From: Clostridia bacterium
Lineage (GTDB): Bacteria; Bacillota; Clostridia; TANB77; CAG-508
Direction of reading: 5' to 3'
DNA: 63,070 nt
NCBI GenBank assembly: GCA_022797215.1
Contig: JAAWKD010000007.1
Span: 1-63,070, forward strand
A model generated the notes under the pieces. It saw only the letters and a list, made by a program, of their open reading frames with translations. It searched no databases and was not told where the DNA came from. The position numbers and the translations under genes were made by a program. This document shows positions 38,901 through 41,206 of the stretch, piece by piece. Every line of letters starts with the position of its first letter. The first letter of the stretch is position 1.

Positions 38901-39857
38901 TATCATAACATTTACTGCTGCATTGTTTCCGATTTGTCCTGAAGTTCCAAGTCCTGTGCAATATACTTTTCCATCATTGGTTAAAATTACTGAAAAATCA
39001 TTTCCTGCTGATACTTGTTTTACATTGTCTAGGTTTACTGTTTCAGTTGTTATGTTTCCTTCTTCATCTGTTACTTCTACTTCTTTTTGCATTTTAACTG
39101 CATATGCTTTTTTGTAATTTGGATTGCTAGAAGTAGTTGATATTACATTTAATCCTAGTTGTCCTACATGGTTTAGTCCCCATGCCCATACATTTCCATT
39201 ATTGTCAATGGCTAAGGCATGTCTTTCACCTGCTGCGATTTGCTTGATATTTTCTAGTGGTACATCTTGTGTTGTTTCGTTACCTTCTTCGTCTGTTATG
39301 TCTACTTGTGTGAGTACATATTCTGGTGTTCCTGAGTTTCCTGTGGCACCTCTACCAAGTTGTGCATAGTTATTTCTTCCCCATGCTATTACTTTTCCGT
39401 CTTTGGTTAAGGCATATACTTCACTAGATCCTACTGCAATTTGTTTAATATTTTCTAGGTATCCTTCTCCTCCTACACCAATTACTTGTGTTAGTTCATA
39501 GGTTGAGGCGTTTAAAATCTCCCCATTTCCTAATTGTCCACAGTTGTTATTACCCCATGTCCATACAGTTCCATCTGCTTTTAGCACAGCTGTAAAGTTA
39601 TTTCCTGCTGCTACACCAATATTTTCTTTTGCTTCATCTGTGAGGGTTGGCAAATGAGCGGTAGTGTCTTGACTATCGCTTAAAAGTTGGTATGCATTGT
39701 TCTCTCTTTGCATTCCAAGTTTGGATAAATTTTCTGTTAGAGTTTTAAAGTCTGTTAGCTGTGTTGCTAATACCACACTGGTAGTCGCTACTGCTCCCAC
39801 AAGGAGTGTTAATAGTTTTTTGTTTCGTCTCTTCCTTAGTTTTTTGCTTAGTTTCAT
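8508..39857 (-). CDS. Giant multidomain surface protein (~10,450 aa): 119 RCC1 repeats, 17 Big2, ~23 cadherin-like, dockerin-like, M23 peptidase
   Basis: A single uninterrupted frame of more than 31 kb. ATG 39855-39857 is preferred over the upstream GTG (39872), which lies in the SD GTGAGGG. Residues 1-35 form a basic start plus hydrophobic segment KLLTLLVGAVATTSVVLA (signal peptide or anchor). From about residue 80 to 7910 the protein alternates seven RCC1 repeats (typical unit: KIAAG-HTLALKxDGTVWAWG-NxxGQLGNG) and one Big2-type domain, 17 times. Then about 23 cadherin-like beta-sandwich units (7914-10087), a carboxypeptidase-regulatory-like domain, a dockerin-like pair and an M23 domain at the very C-terminus. 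No LPxTG motif. Internal repeats are protein-level; DNA repeats are diverged, so the ORF is unlikely to be an assembly artefact. Probably a cell-surface or exported fibre with a terminal peptidoglycan hydrolase; this role is inferred. Confidence 0.9.
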   Translation of the reverse strand: MKLSKKLRKRRNKKLLTLLVGAVATTSVVLATQLTDFKTLTENLSKLGMQRENNAYQLLSDSQDTTAHLPTLTDEAKENIGVAAGNNFTAVLKADGTVWTWGNNNCGQLGNGEILNASTYELTQVIGVGGEGYLENIKQIAVGSSEVYALTKDGKVIAWGRNNYAQLGRGATGNSGTPEYVLTQVDITDEEGNETTQDVPLENIKQIAAGERHALAIDNNGNVWAWGLNHVGQLGLNVISTTSSNPNYKKAYAVKMQKEVEVTDEEGNITTETVNLDNVKQVSAGNDFSVILTNDGKVYCTGLGTSGQIGNNAAVNVMIPTQVQDLEDVEKIDAGGLHTLALKNDGTVWAWGLNRYGQLGINTASTSSSNASYKRIYPVQVLKAAGTPLEDITDISANLETSYAITKTGEAFGWGLNTSGQIGDGTAANKLIATQTKKPAGEYITGTKMLSTGQNTNAHYIIDEKGDIYGSGLSTSYQMLSDRVTATNVATRLDESYFKLSNNQSYLEVGNTLNLQVGYYNGLNLLNRKVVPGNVTFRSSNEDIATVSANGTITAKAKGYVTIIAEDTTNGYTTQSMINVVAKGATALPQVASGTLATVYLKEDGTVWTSGDGANGMLGNGYTKIINKPVQVKIGTNEYLTDVRKVEIGTEHVIALRKDGTVWTWGIGTSGQLGDGANATRYYATQVVDETGEEYLQNIIDVAAGIDYCLALKQDGTVVGWGVGTNHSLGVNNTANRAIPIKMHDSYNIIQVQGGSDTSTVLKADGTVQAVGLGTSGQLGDNTAATKGELVYAINETLDGKLTGVVRIVTGSHHTIALKEDKTAWIWGYNNYGQIGMNNTTNYKHAIPLKNVGNTDIMQNIKDIATGPSATYVLDTQGNVYAVGLNTTGQLSIGNATTVKIFTQAKDENGEPLTGVATISSSKNTTFGFAFTDGSIGVTGLGTSGQHGNWTLASSNKMTRIQGAILDTGNIYETYVNDTIKLNVNIKPAFNLNVDSEKTLQIGELTYQSLEEEIATVSTDGTVIGMKEGTTGIVITDTTNELETTAYVTVGKRDFSDIHKIVAGTSHTVLLKQDGTVWAWGGNNVGQLGNGEIFAKQATQATQVLNPEGTGYLTDIVDIAAGNNFTVALKRNGTVVAWGENTYGQLGNTNGTAERPIYVVDMYANQLTGVVDISAARDHAAAVKADGTVWAWGRNDYGQIGNNSTLATCAYAVQVLDATGTDYLKDIKQVSVGQAFVAALAKDGTVWSWGAGTLGQLGNGAKTTKKLPVQATGVTDVKKIVAGNAGVAVLKADGTVWCWGINRYGTLGYGTLSTSSSNANYLKTTQIQVKIDANTYLENVVDIGGTMESRFALTQDGIVYGWGLNTTGELGDSTTTNKAYATKNLRRYKDEVEKTVVKLNESSSGYTNYMIKEDGSILANGKVVNGQILDGGLYSDARTCVEDVLASYMEFANRIEYVKQGTTKKLEVRGVENLNVFAKAPELGNITWKSMNENVVSIDQNGNITAKELGQATIIAKDDKHGYRAQATIYVTANKAEAITAPMVVQGTGFTVALKADGTVWTTGLNNNGALGDGTTTNRENLEPVKIDENTNLTNVVRIAAGNSHVLAVTKDGYVYAWGLNGNGQLGINSTAKQTYAQKVLDEAGENYLQNIIDVAAGGLHSIAIDNQGNVYTWGKGGNYQLGNYATANKLIPVRVWDTYNVVKAAGGAEYTVLLRGDGTAQGTGLNTNGWLAMGDATTRYTPLEMGSNAERAIQREIYDITAGANHTIFLKEDGKVYTVGLNTSGQLATGNATASNVLVVAQTKNEKGELVDLENIASISCGGATSFAVSKNGEVYSTGLNTSGQLGLGNKTSPINTFTKVLDYQGENTLQNVTTIGKGAGNTINSSYITKDGTLYTAGDNTNGQLGNGTYIASQLPVIVGNAELKVANTQMKLTVNGEEQIALSLELGFNVYDNTKEVGTNLTYEATNPEVVTVSNTGKVTGKRLGTTRIKITDKTNDLEKYVPVTVLHSYGYTESKVSSGINFSVALKEDGSVWAWGVGTSGRLGNGATTNQINEVPVLAPNGKDQLTGVKDITVGYDSAMALLEDGTMVAWGNNGSYNLGDGTNTDRSIPVYVVDANGDKIQNITKIAKGNDFSLALTKDGEVYAWGWNAYGQLGNGGTSTTVVPAKVKDQTGKGTLKGIIDVQCGMRWSMALAEDGNVWTWGYNVDGELGNGTTDQINLPKLSKLSNIDKLATSAYATMAIDKDGQLWSWGWNGYGQLSDGTTTNRSTPIKAKLDANTVVTDVIDLGAAGGTHYILDSNYKVYAVGQNGQGQIGDNTTTNRSYFTQVKAKYGEALTDKIVKISTSIARPDSSTDTSVAFLTREDGSILGLGKNSSYQLFGKNTDVMKAAKEMKTSYMEITDRINRIKIGESKKLVLNVVENFNIYARTPVTGNITWKSSNEQIATVDQNGNITAISEGQTTITAKDDKYGYIATAIVYVTRNTANTITIPQVSQGQKFTIVLKADGTVWASGQNNVGQCGIDSTVANIGKLTPVKTDKGANLNNIVKIVSGLEYTLALTKDGKVYGWGLNSNGQLGINSKTNQFTATYMLDEEGENPVTDVIDIAAGDCFSTILKSNGELYTVGNGTYSQLGNGTTTTTMVLGKMEEMQNVVQVVNGGYHTIMLRGDQTVWTVGRNRYGEMGINSIKDSSTATAQGIGIARQVINQDLNGVLKNITQVTAGGYHSAALSNTKEVYSWGYGADGQLGTGKASNFYYPQPVLSYKPTAEADEQITGITQIGSSERSIFFLTENNEVYATGENSNYQLSQDNTTDLLKPSGLYDYTGEKYIDQIANIPTAAKNIYNTAVIKQDGTVWVSGLGANGQVGNEEFQTARLYTRMGIAKLQVSDKIVTIPQGGTHTLNVSVNQGFNVYEGQTDKANKLQFTSSNTSIATVSENGVITAVKQGEVRITIYDPEHDWTTSSIVKVTRDAQDKVKAEVSTGNAGIILKTDGSVWSTGGNTYGERGVGDKAKHLQETPVLDPNGKDHLTDVISISAGQYFNAAVKRDGRVVTWGLNNYGQLGNKTNVNSEIPVYVLDANGNPLTGIIQVSCGFEFTIALKEDGTVWTWGYNYYGQLGDNTASNRNYAVQVKDRSGLGYLQGICQVTTNRNTTFALTDTGEVYSWGYNYDGQLGDGTRNTGSSAGGRRKILPVKALINDVARIVGGMHSTIALKNDGTIWTWGLNRYGTLGYGASSTSDNSNYAKATPMQVKIDSATFLTNVVEIGTAHEADYAITKDGKAYSWGYNNVGQLGVNNTTNYNYAQLVKRMYGELLTDKVVTLNKGVSASTCYMIREDGTILGVGHNATTQRMLSNRNVNFTTVQELRPDFMEVNQRISYVKQGETLKLDVHIAQNLNAFAGHIQLGNLSYASSNPEIAEVSNDGTVTAVGLGETTITIKDLDHGYQAQAVVYVIQNNEKAITMPDISQGDTFSVFLKADGTVWTVGLNSNGQCGDGTTINRSKPVRVKINSKEYLSNIVKISAGVDHVMALSKTGEVYTWGFNDVGQLGNGSTTRGVFASKMLDSNGQNPISNVIDINSGYKFSLMLFNDGTVWGVGRNVYGELGILNNANKSLPVQMDGIANAIRVQASSSGASIQIANGTVWTTGYNYYGTLGQNGTNTGSSAAAQGRNIPNPVINNARDAVLRNVVKLSGGLHQNIVLQEDNTVWAWGYNNVGQYGTGNTTSFAYPVRVKTMGVDPIDKVVNIGTSGYNTLLQTVDAQNKKHTWISGYNNNGQLGNNTTTNATSFIPLNNKDNTGEAENIDILPDDARGYQTSGVIDTNGTVWTVGLNNYGQLGDDTVYNRKNIVQVGEIALKVEDIIFTMNPNDTKQIKAYIEDSFNVYIKENQVGTLKFESLDTAIAEVSDTGVVTAKGIGDTLIRVIDTTRDIQSAVYVKVIKKQEDMQYEPMVDGGNNHSVALKGDGTVWAWGYNKYGQLGNNTTVTTEMPTQVLGKDANGFLTDIQMIASGTNHVLALKNDGTVWAWGYNNYGQLGDNTQITRYTPVQVLSEDANSPLQDIIYIAAGTNYSVAVNKKGEVWTWGQNDYGQLGDGTKTAKYTPVRVKANLSGIIKVACGIRHTVALKADGSVYTWGDNANGQLSDNTNSQRLIPVKVLETVDTYLSDAISISASSYSTHILKSNGTVISSGLGTSGQLGNNGKVNTKLPVTAVGVGGTDTLTQIRNIKSGANTTYALRKDGTVVAWGLGTSGELGNETFANSLFPVEVVNHTQDGIMSNILYIGAGANHGLAVEDTGYVEVWGLNNQKQVGDITIAKTSHPLYIGSKVVAVPSKVTMEMGDTQALKVSMQSFNLFRAEEDLNRNVTYQSLNETVATVSADGVITAKAMGVTTIVVKDGLSNKVTTVEVSVLENGAIATPKVVSGINHTVALKADGTVWTWGYNHHGQLGDGTTKSSYIPQKIGLTDVIDVAAGDHFSMALKKDGTIWVWGVNDRGQLAQGNTVESLTPVPVKGVNGDPLPKAKKITACRFQWLAILETGEVVGCGSNTGSILGDGTSTDKHLPVYMLDHTGSAHVKEVKDIGIGQCESFIVKEDGTIWSVGHNCAGGMGVGNTSAYSKIRQVQDTTGTGVLTNIIQVSCGGWYNLALDANGNVWAMGRNKEGELGINNTTNQTRPQKVLGVNGTGYLENIVRIEAGYYSSFAIDKAGNVYGWGYNNNGQLGINNTTTQKVPKQVLAGATGGNLDDVMFVSSNGYHTTFVKYDGTVWTTGYNGNGELGNDSTVKRLTVECISNPRLEVDQKYLLFGPNIGETKKVNVKVNSGFNLLTDTVPAGANTYKSLNASIAQVDQNGNVTSTGSGTTYIKITNDTLGLATTVKVVVPYRDGMIVPKIVGGANHYVALKSDGTVWTWGYNGYGQLGIGNTEKQLEPVKTNMTDVIDIAAGTNYTAVLKRDGTVWVTGQNNYGQLGQNDTANTTNFVQVKSENGLSHLEGIVAITAVNYHMAALKSDGTVVAWGYNAYGQLGNNTTTTAKLPTRVRRVSSIMDIAAGGNFLILLDADGSVWATGHSNYGQLGQNNTTTSRIPIKMLNPAGSGEMTGIIKIGAGSNHTVLLGENGKVYSVGYNGYGQLAIGNTTQKNLLVEAKEVGGAVITNAADIIVKNHTTTILRKDGSVYTAGYNGYGQAGNGTTVANKYFTKMLGEYGEGDFTNVLLGAQTNNTTAVANNIGSVYTAGYNAYGQLGDKTTKSATYLVGISHTSLEVKEPIMTIQQIGSQKQIECKLNLGFNILYNNLETENYTYKVLNKDIASVDQNGVVTALKYGSTSIEITNQETGNKATVILNVVRDGDIANPKVASGVDYNVALKSDGTVWTWGYNNYGELGLGDNTRRLEPTKVNITGVIDIAVGNHHTLLLKQDGTVWAMGLNNYGQIGNNTTTNAMLPVQVQGLENIIRIEAGANHSIALKSDGRAYGWGYNAYGQLGDNTTTRRSLPVEVRRINNLKAISAGNHSTAALDTDGNVWVWGLNTSGQLGLGTKTNVILPTKLTSVSKIAQVEMGINYGMVVTENGEVYSFGVNDSGQLGIGNKTNQTTPKQVLQQDKTPLTNVEYVAAGTKHVFAKTKNGLAYGWGLDTSYQLGDDQTTNKLNAVPITYAGGADEITEVLEIDAGNAHSILVREDGTVWTVGKNNYGQLGDETTVNKKSWVCISDIRIKVKETSITISSVGGKYNLSPVLGVGFNLLYNDGADGDFAYASKDTATADVSEKGVITGIKRGKTKIGITETNTEKTIYVDVYVLDEKDVAFPQIVTGESTTIALKADGTVWTWGQNDKGQLGLGDNKNRIAPTKVEIDNVVKIATSGNHTLALKKDGTVWAWGQGTAGQLGTGLLQNSNVPVQVRDETGVNVLQNIKEIATANQLSMVVTKEGKVYAWGLGTSGQIGNGAKSNQTMPTKTLGLSNITKIAGGNLSCYAITDEGEAYAWGYNNRGQLGDGTNTVRTQPVKIPNLTGMIEISAASTDQVIALKDDGTVWGWGYKTLGALTDVGGSTPKQIAGKTNRMKDIASISAGYYAGLAITDEGKVLGWGTNGFGGLGNGTTTNTAIPTNVMENSTKELDQIFVIAMGKNYSVYAKEDGSVWATGTNEFGQLGNTSTVTIHTPENISQDYISTDKLELVFQELNVEQPINATYNLGFNLYNNTSDVKLTYTSEDDTIAAVGENGMVTSRNVGKTYITIRAGELARRIEVNVLQPQEIAAMDAQGGLRHTLALKTNGTLWAFGDNSYGQLGLGTVESTTYHKPQEVKLPENVKITKIAVGNNHNLALDTNGNVYGFGLNANGQLGNNANANSGELVKVEGLTNIVKIAAYKNISMALNKDGELFVWGEGYSKQPEKIEFHTKIIDMTGRIILSEQGSVWNMKNLNEKTPMLTNIVEIASGDSHHLALKADGTVYGFGANSYGQLGQGNTTNADKPVAIANLPKAEAVKANLYTSYVLTTTGEVYSFGRNTKSSLGQNSKETYHATPTKIDSSKVQRISAGQNFGIYVDDEGFVYSWGNNDYGQLAQEAKEVITPSVIGTVKVQTDKDYITIQEGETKGISATLNNTFNLRKDVIASDGFTFESMNTGIATTQDIRVTGMKEGITPIVISHPASEQKSAIYVEVVRPNAKSVIDLKAGTDFNLSLKADGSIWSWGSGSYGKLGVGSLENYNEPQQIPTTTRTRQIAVGLEHMVVLSENAKAYTAGKNGNGQCGNGTSVNSKELVEVLNENGKPLENLVMIAAYGNTTYLLDHDGIVYACGAGYNKVATKVANLPKMAQISGHYGITMDKKVVDLSTGNPVEKLQNIIKIAQGDNHTLFLSQDKTVYSLGTNTNGQGGIGTKTNIMTPTQVKNNVGTGILTTVVDIAAGKNFSMAVLEDGTVYTWGSNENNKLGTDQTNDQILPRRNTNIQNAIKVSAGTNHAAFVANDGRVYAWGNGENGSLGNGVDANSILPVLVGSEEVVADNHHVTLHIDEETTLNANIKSFNLINDLKPEGLTYKSNDTEIVLVDNNGKVTGLKEGKTSVTVTQNGTDHQAIIQVTVLRKNAEVNPLVKTTNSSNVILKSDGTVWTYGANDNGELGNGNNTASDNLNKVVFNPEVKIKEIAVGENHTLALDENGEVWSWGSNSYYQLGTSEIANSNRPIKLELGSKVVKIVAGYNSSYAITEDNNLIAWGLNTDGQLGLGNNDNRLLPTKVRTLKNVLDVTAGKSHTVVVTTDGTVYTTGNNSFGSLTGDDYKRNTFKPATNLSNIVYISAGEYHNIALSTKNEVYVWGYNVYGQLGTGNTSNLSTPVKVDIANAKQVSSGKSHSSILTKDGKLYSTGLNSLGQLGTTSKDNQVTFTLVDTIDNVYGIDTGNTYDMAIKNDGTVWAWGDYYHGTTAIRTKSNSRVPTQIGIQNFYLVENDIAVNKDTSKQLQVNPQFEFNVFENNTLENNFSYTSLNEEVATVDENGNVTGKKVGTTWVKVTENTSKAEQIAIIRVVEPGNKVAPKVAGGSDYAVVLKADGSVWSFGYNSNGQLGDSSFVASKVPKEINILKSYTDITAGDNFTLILKNDGTVWGVGDNQYGQLGLGDRASRQTPTVIPNLENVVKIAAGSKHSIALTKYGEVYTWGANTNGKLGTGDTQTKDVPVKIEIPGANIIDVAAGEGYIVLVDSNGSIYVSGKLGNIDSKVPVAVGAITNATKVAAGKDLIVLTKQGDVVQVGEQTTNLYDKKDAVDIAAKGTNYLVLNNSGKLFDGNTSSNGEIGDVLTIGSGMNNTYYIANSGLVYAVGPNQYGSLGNDTTDSSDVYTLVGKRSFTVSPNNVLMSTNDSKDLSLTSERYNVLKQDNRTIDDFDWVSNDTDIVTVEGPAKIKAAAEGETTITVTQKDTGAKVEIVVVVEPLEAQRLEKLAVNEVDAQVSGSMKYEVTIESNEDTGSLVISTKDKTDKISIDGGTTWFENGSLTQVVSLPTPVTQIPIKVQTTNGTVFDYTLDVIKQSTITALESLTVNGTEATAVGGTNYSIVVEDIDLATVKAVTTHEKAKVGIDSNEVAIHEVTQDLSLVDTLIRTVPIKVVAESGKEVNYVLTIYKKSAVTELESVTVDGKEATKNNHLNYSMVVEKETTSVDIKAIAIYDLANVNINNLGAEVKQTTRTITLTGDVTTVKIKVGVGEEEKEYTLTITKKIDGSDLADLFVNGEKATKISDNQYEAVVASNSQTAEVLAIAAVNTSNVQIGSNAQEVGKSQVTVATLENANIYTITITDAEDVSKTATYTLTIKKPSTDNSLKYIRISNNEISIDATRENGTDIYRAKINEKYENLTITAVANYELAEVAIEANSYQVKQDTLAYTFNTENATLQIKVKPQDGQEKTYTLILEKQSSDVTLEYVKVNGADAVKSEEKADTYEITLTQKAENVSVEAKTTDKAAEVALNNIVYELQTITKQIAMDAKEITVKINVKAEDGTTKTYDLIIHSVPDNTKLTEVSVNGVKATLQPYSNKYVVRVPSNLSTYAVTAKAEDSLATVKIDNFDAILAQSTQNIAKADPAPTKVAIEVTAQDKESKETYELEIYPRAQDTVLAYLKVDESLVELSQDGQYHVKVAGSTQNVTIEAKTGDENATVGVDAAGTANIVTAVGTLTGDVTVFDIIVTAEDGNTKTYKLNVEKLSSDTSLVGIYVDGIEVTPVDGKYVAKIGNNSTAIVKAIATNPEAKVSVDGNTDALKENQNTIDVNEEEKTIEITVTAEDGTKKIYPLTLQRNSTDNTLLSISGKDVSQDNVVQTSENTYQMIVSNELTNLELTAVTSSKVAEVKIENNNYEVNTQTKEVALPNDTNTVVITVKAESGEEKTYTLTIIKKYILTLDQITVDGIVAEKQEDGTYIAWVDPTNTQSQVVVTPTSSKVQVKVGETIENIGTTTYTVTTTEDETISKIIVKSPIEEDQVEYTLKIMKKSQDTTLEYVKVDNQVGTEEEDGSYTVKVPVQDDSYKMEVKASNQYAQVKIEDNAFALGTDSYTLDLTGVNGKTVTVTVKAQDGTEKVYTVNVQKVSSDNTLQTVKVNNVEITEQDGIYRAFIKEDVTNANLYVETTHSGATIKLGEDDEKVHTVTKDITMDQSEKTIAMKVTAEDGSVKQYTIIIAKESSDIEIQSVKVDNKGAIVVDEETYYITATPGATEAQVEVIAANQYAFVQINGSEKQVGQNTVTVPLPASTKVVAVPIVITAQNGKNSKTYTLNIEQVSNNTNITKVTVNGKVVANYDEETKTYTHIVDYSVDEAVVTAETENAEATVRIEAGAFSKQIATETVSTAGEINDITITVVAEDGTTENRKLVIKKLSQDASILKLFVNEVDIVANADGTYTAEVLESLSKANVRVKTTNKDAQIWLDGEALENKGEGTKEYSIAGTRKITVPIKIIAEDGVTTNETTLTINIVSDNKNLEYVKVNGAVVTEYDEETNTYKAFIPATSTSAAIEAKAISPYATLNIDGNTGAQVITYTATTEEDITYVYVDVIAEDDSVKTYTIAMQKQSTDNTLKDLYKDGTQVEPEEDENYMINVPEETTEVSLKAIANNEFATVAIGNETAEVKETTKTVTLGAGKTTVVNITVTAQDQSQRVYTVTINKVSANNHVEYVKVNSNIVTDYDSETKTYEAFIPVGSTSAALEIQTENAYATVEVLDTSAVHNIKVTQTIEEEETLIPVIVTSETGVDETYYIKLTRISTDNTIKEIYVNGTLITKDEDGNYIAEVAENSKDALVKVVANNKYANVQIANGEAKVEVSEETVTLSTDKITNVAITVTSQSGAVANETLVIKKVSDDTGINTVLVNNIECKNYDEQTKTYTAYIGADIEESEVAVMANSQGAQVTIEDVTGTGNASKTVATTAQTTKLAVTITSETGKTAKYTINIVKESADATVELVKVNDKEVQAPYDVTIKKLDTKAKIYVKATNGNATVKIGDEVAEKGSSEVTLTIPLEQDVIVVPVVVTAQNGIAKETYNITLRRVSNNTGIKQILVNGEDVDLTTFEHIVKNVNESSIVIIPEDENATIKLDSTVSSTNDNTWKVATSTTTIRGITVIAPDGTEKEYTLTLMKKVTISGTITDENIMDKHIAKVFVYQTDDTRKESTKTDLNGIELDETNGTVQTDIREIIAEVETEPDGSYEIVLEPGEYDVVFVKPGYLTHRITHIDISKGKGAQLDKVAMLAGDIVETGEIELDDLVSINEQYGLTVSYADGVNDTNVKYDFNGDGIVDSKDRNILKKNYGKKAKTVKWVDPDEVAKQEAAKAARKATANVSSETRGTSAYEGQFVLPLNSKYTITSNYGDRFGPITQDNEKHTGIDIAGEHHAEVLSVTNGEVTWAGVQNGYGNCIEVKHVVNGETIYSFYAHLSEIKVQVGDKVVQGQVIALEGGDPNTDPNPGDSTGHHLHFEIRTNSGYGNDVDPSKYVSFGDVLQN
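9055..9595 (-). other. Carboxypeptidase-regulatory-like and dockerin-like modules of the giant protein
   Basis: About residues 10,088-10,200: VTISGTITDEN...ETEPDGSYEIVLEPGEYDVVF, a CarboxypepD_reg-like fold. About 10,200-10,266: a dockerin-like pair. The first loop (GDIVETGEIELDD) is degenerate at calcium positions; the second (DFNGDGIVDSKDRNILKKNYG) is canonical DxNxDGxxxxxD. Dockerins bind cohesins in known systems. Confidence 0.75.
9595..16115 (-). other. About 23 cadherin-like beta-sandwich repeats of the giant protein
   Basis: About residues 7914-10,087. Each unit of ~94 aa begins like LEYVKVNGAxVxxxxxxTYxAxV, has xxATVxI and ends AEDGTxKxYTLxIxKxS, the PF12733-type signature. I count 23 such starts. 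They form an extended stalk between the propellers and the dockerin/M23 end. Confidence 0.8.
16125..39620 (-). other. 17 x (seven RCC1 repeats + one Big2 domain) in the giant protein
   Basis: Big2-type domains (signature FxSxNxxIATVSxxGxVTAxxxG) fall at about 38.1-38.4, 36.7-36.95, 35.25-35.5, 33.8-34.1, 32.4-32.65, 30.95-31.2, 29.5-29.75, 28.0-28.3, 26.6-26.9, 25.2-25.5, 23.8-24.1, 22.5-22.75, 21.1-21.4, 19.9-20.15, 18.65-18.9, 17.3-17.6 and 16.1-16.4 kb, about 1.4 kb apart. Counting by eye, every block before a Big2 domain has exactly seven RCC1 repeats, the number needed for one seven-bladed propeller. A few blades (third and fourth in the 14th and 15th blocks, fourth to sixth in the last) are shortened or lack the GQLG turn. 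Confidence 0.85.
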
Positions 39858-39894
39858 TTGTTTTTCCCTCACTTTTTTTCTAGAAGCAAATTAT

Positions 39895-39945
39895 GCAAAT
39901 GTTACAAGTCCTTGAAGCTTTGTTTTTAGGAACTGTTCATTTGAG
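39895..39945. repeat. Dispersed 50-nt hairpin, copy 3 (leader of the giant gene)
   Basis: GCAAAT GTT ACAAGTCCT TG AAGC...AGGAACTGT TC ATTTGA. The most diverged copy: the middle stem has mismatches. It lies between the predicted promoter (40004-40032) and the SD, so it would be in the mRNA leader. Confidence 0.65.
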
Positions 39946-40003
39946 CTCTTGCTTTAGTCACTTTTTAGGTTTTGTTAGTTCGCCTAAATAATTAATATAT
40001 TAT

Positions 40004-40032
40004 TATATATGCTTTTTATCTTATTTTTTCAA
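40004..40032 (-). promoter_or_regulatory. Predicted promoter of the giant gene
   Basis: Minus strand TTGAAA (40032-40027), 17-nt spacer, TATATA (40009-40004); TATAAT overlaps two bases further on. Leader of about 140 nt. Confidence 0.45.
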
Positions 40033-40083
40033 TACTACTAAATTCTATATTACATATAAATATAAGTAGATAAATATACGGAA

Positions 40084-40116
40084 AAAGCACTTTCTCCTTA
40101 GAAAGTGCTTTTTTTG
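40084..40116. terminator. Bidirectional terminator after the Rpn gene
   Basis: 12-bp perfect stem AAAGCACTTTCT/AGAAAGTGCTTT (40084-40095, 40100-40111), loop CCTT, T-run on both strands. It separates the Rpn gene from the giant gene's promoter. Confidence 0.85.
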
Positions 40117-40225
40117 ACATTTTATTTACTTTTGTGTTACAAACCATACCCCTTTTTTGCGTTTTGCTAGGGAATACTAGGTTTGTGATTTTTGCTTTTT
40201 TATATTTCCGTAGAAGATAATTATT

Positions 40226-40277
40226 GCAATTGTTACAAATTCTTAAAGCTTTGCTTTTTAGAATTTGTTAACATTGC
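40226..40277. repeat. Dispersed 50-nt hairpin, copy 4
   Basis: GCAAT/ATTGC, ACAAATTCT/AGAATTTGT, AAAGC/GCTTT, loop TTT. Preceded by GTAGAAGATAATTAT as in copy 1. It overlaps the Rpn stop codon (40268-40270). Confidence 0.75.
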
Positions 40278-41206
40278 TTTTTTAATTCTTCTAATTCTTC
40301 CTTACTCAAACCTGTTATTTTCATAATAGTTTCTTCTGCTATATTTTCTTCTAACATCTTTTTAGCATTTTGTAAATTAGCTTCTTTTATGCCTTGTTTC
40401 ATTCCCTCTTTTTGGGCTTTTTCACTTAAATATGCCATTGCATCATTATAGTCGCATTCTGCTTTTTCTCTATATTCACGCATTACTTTTTCGTCATCAC
40501 TAAATCCTAGTTTATCTAGCAATTCTACTACTTTTTTTACTTCTTCATTTTCTTCTGATACCATTTTTATTTTTTCCTCCTTTCCACCTGCTAATAGCCA
40601 TAACCATTGTTCTAATTTGGTTTTTCCTGCTGGATTTTTCTTTATGAACTTGGGAAGTTCTATAAAATGCATTTCAAATACATCTGTTGCTATTTTATCT
40701 TCTTGCTCATACCCCATATCTACATACTTTTCTTGCAATGTTTCGTCAAATTTCATTCTTGCAATGGAATGATACGAATTTCTTTTAAAATATTCAAAGT
40801 TCAATAAATTAATGACTATTCCCTTTTTTACACTTTCGTATCTTTCTCCTGTTTTTAGTTGCTCTGCCACTATTTTTGACAGATACACACTACTTCTTTT
40901 TCCTATGTTGTGTTCGTTTCTTATTTGCATTTCTACGTCTATGATTTCGCTTCCATCTACTTCTACCTTTAGGTCTAATATTCCCATTCTTTCGTCAAAA
41001 AAGCTTTTAGGAATTTCTGGATTTTTTACAATTACTTTATTGATTTTCTTATCCAATATGGCTTCTAAAAAATCCTTTAACATAGAATTGTTTTCGTCTT
41101 TAGCAAATACTCTTTTGAACACATAGTCTGATGTAAGGGACGGTCTTTTGGGTAACAAATTCCTTTCCTCTTGTCTCATTTGCTCCTGGTTGATTTTTTG
41201 CATCAT
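40268..41206 (-). CDS. Rpn-family PD-(D/E)XK nuclease (recombination-promoting nuclease/putative transposase)
   Basis: 312 aa. The N-terminal region LTSDYVFKRVFAKDENN...LKDFLEAIL is the Rpn/PDDEXK_2 signature; the catalytic core is GILDLKVEVDG...IIDVEMQIRNE (D...ExQ), followed by RSSVYLSKIVAEQL and KGIVINLLNF. The C-terminus is a variable, charged helical region (SEKAQKEGMKQGIKEANLQ, then LSKEELEELKKQ), as in Rpn proteins where this part is thought to recognise DNA. E. coli homologues are DNA endonucleases that raise recombination. It has its own terminator and lies between two surface-protein gene groups. Confidence 0.9.
   Translation of the reverse strand: MMQKINQEQMRQEERNLLPKRPSLTSDYVFKRVFAKDENNSMLKDFLEAILDKKINKVIVKNPEIPKSFFDERMGILDLKVEVDGSEIIDVEMQIRNEHNIGKRSSVYLSKIVAEQLKTGERYESVKKGIVINLLNFEYFKRNSYHSIARMKFDETLQEKYVDMGYEQEDKIATDVFEMHFIELPKFIKKNPAGKTKLEQWLWLLAGGKEEKIKMVSEENEEVKKVVELLDKLGFSDDEKVMREYREKAECDYNDAMAYLSEKAQKEGMKQGIKEANLQNAKKMLEENIAEETIMKITGLSKEELEELKKQC

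Noticed and set aside
8508..39857. Assembly artefact as an explanation for the giant ORF
   Set aside because: The repeats are strongly diverged at the DNA level, no frameshift occurs over 31 kb, the block structure is regular and distinct N- and C-terminal domains are present.
9556..39915. Many plus-strand open frames of 60-195 codons opposite the giant gene
   Set aside because: They are mirror frames of the repeats, without SDs; the same Pro/Ser/Val-rich patterns recur with the RCC1 or cadherin-like periodicity.
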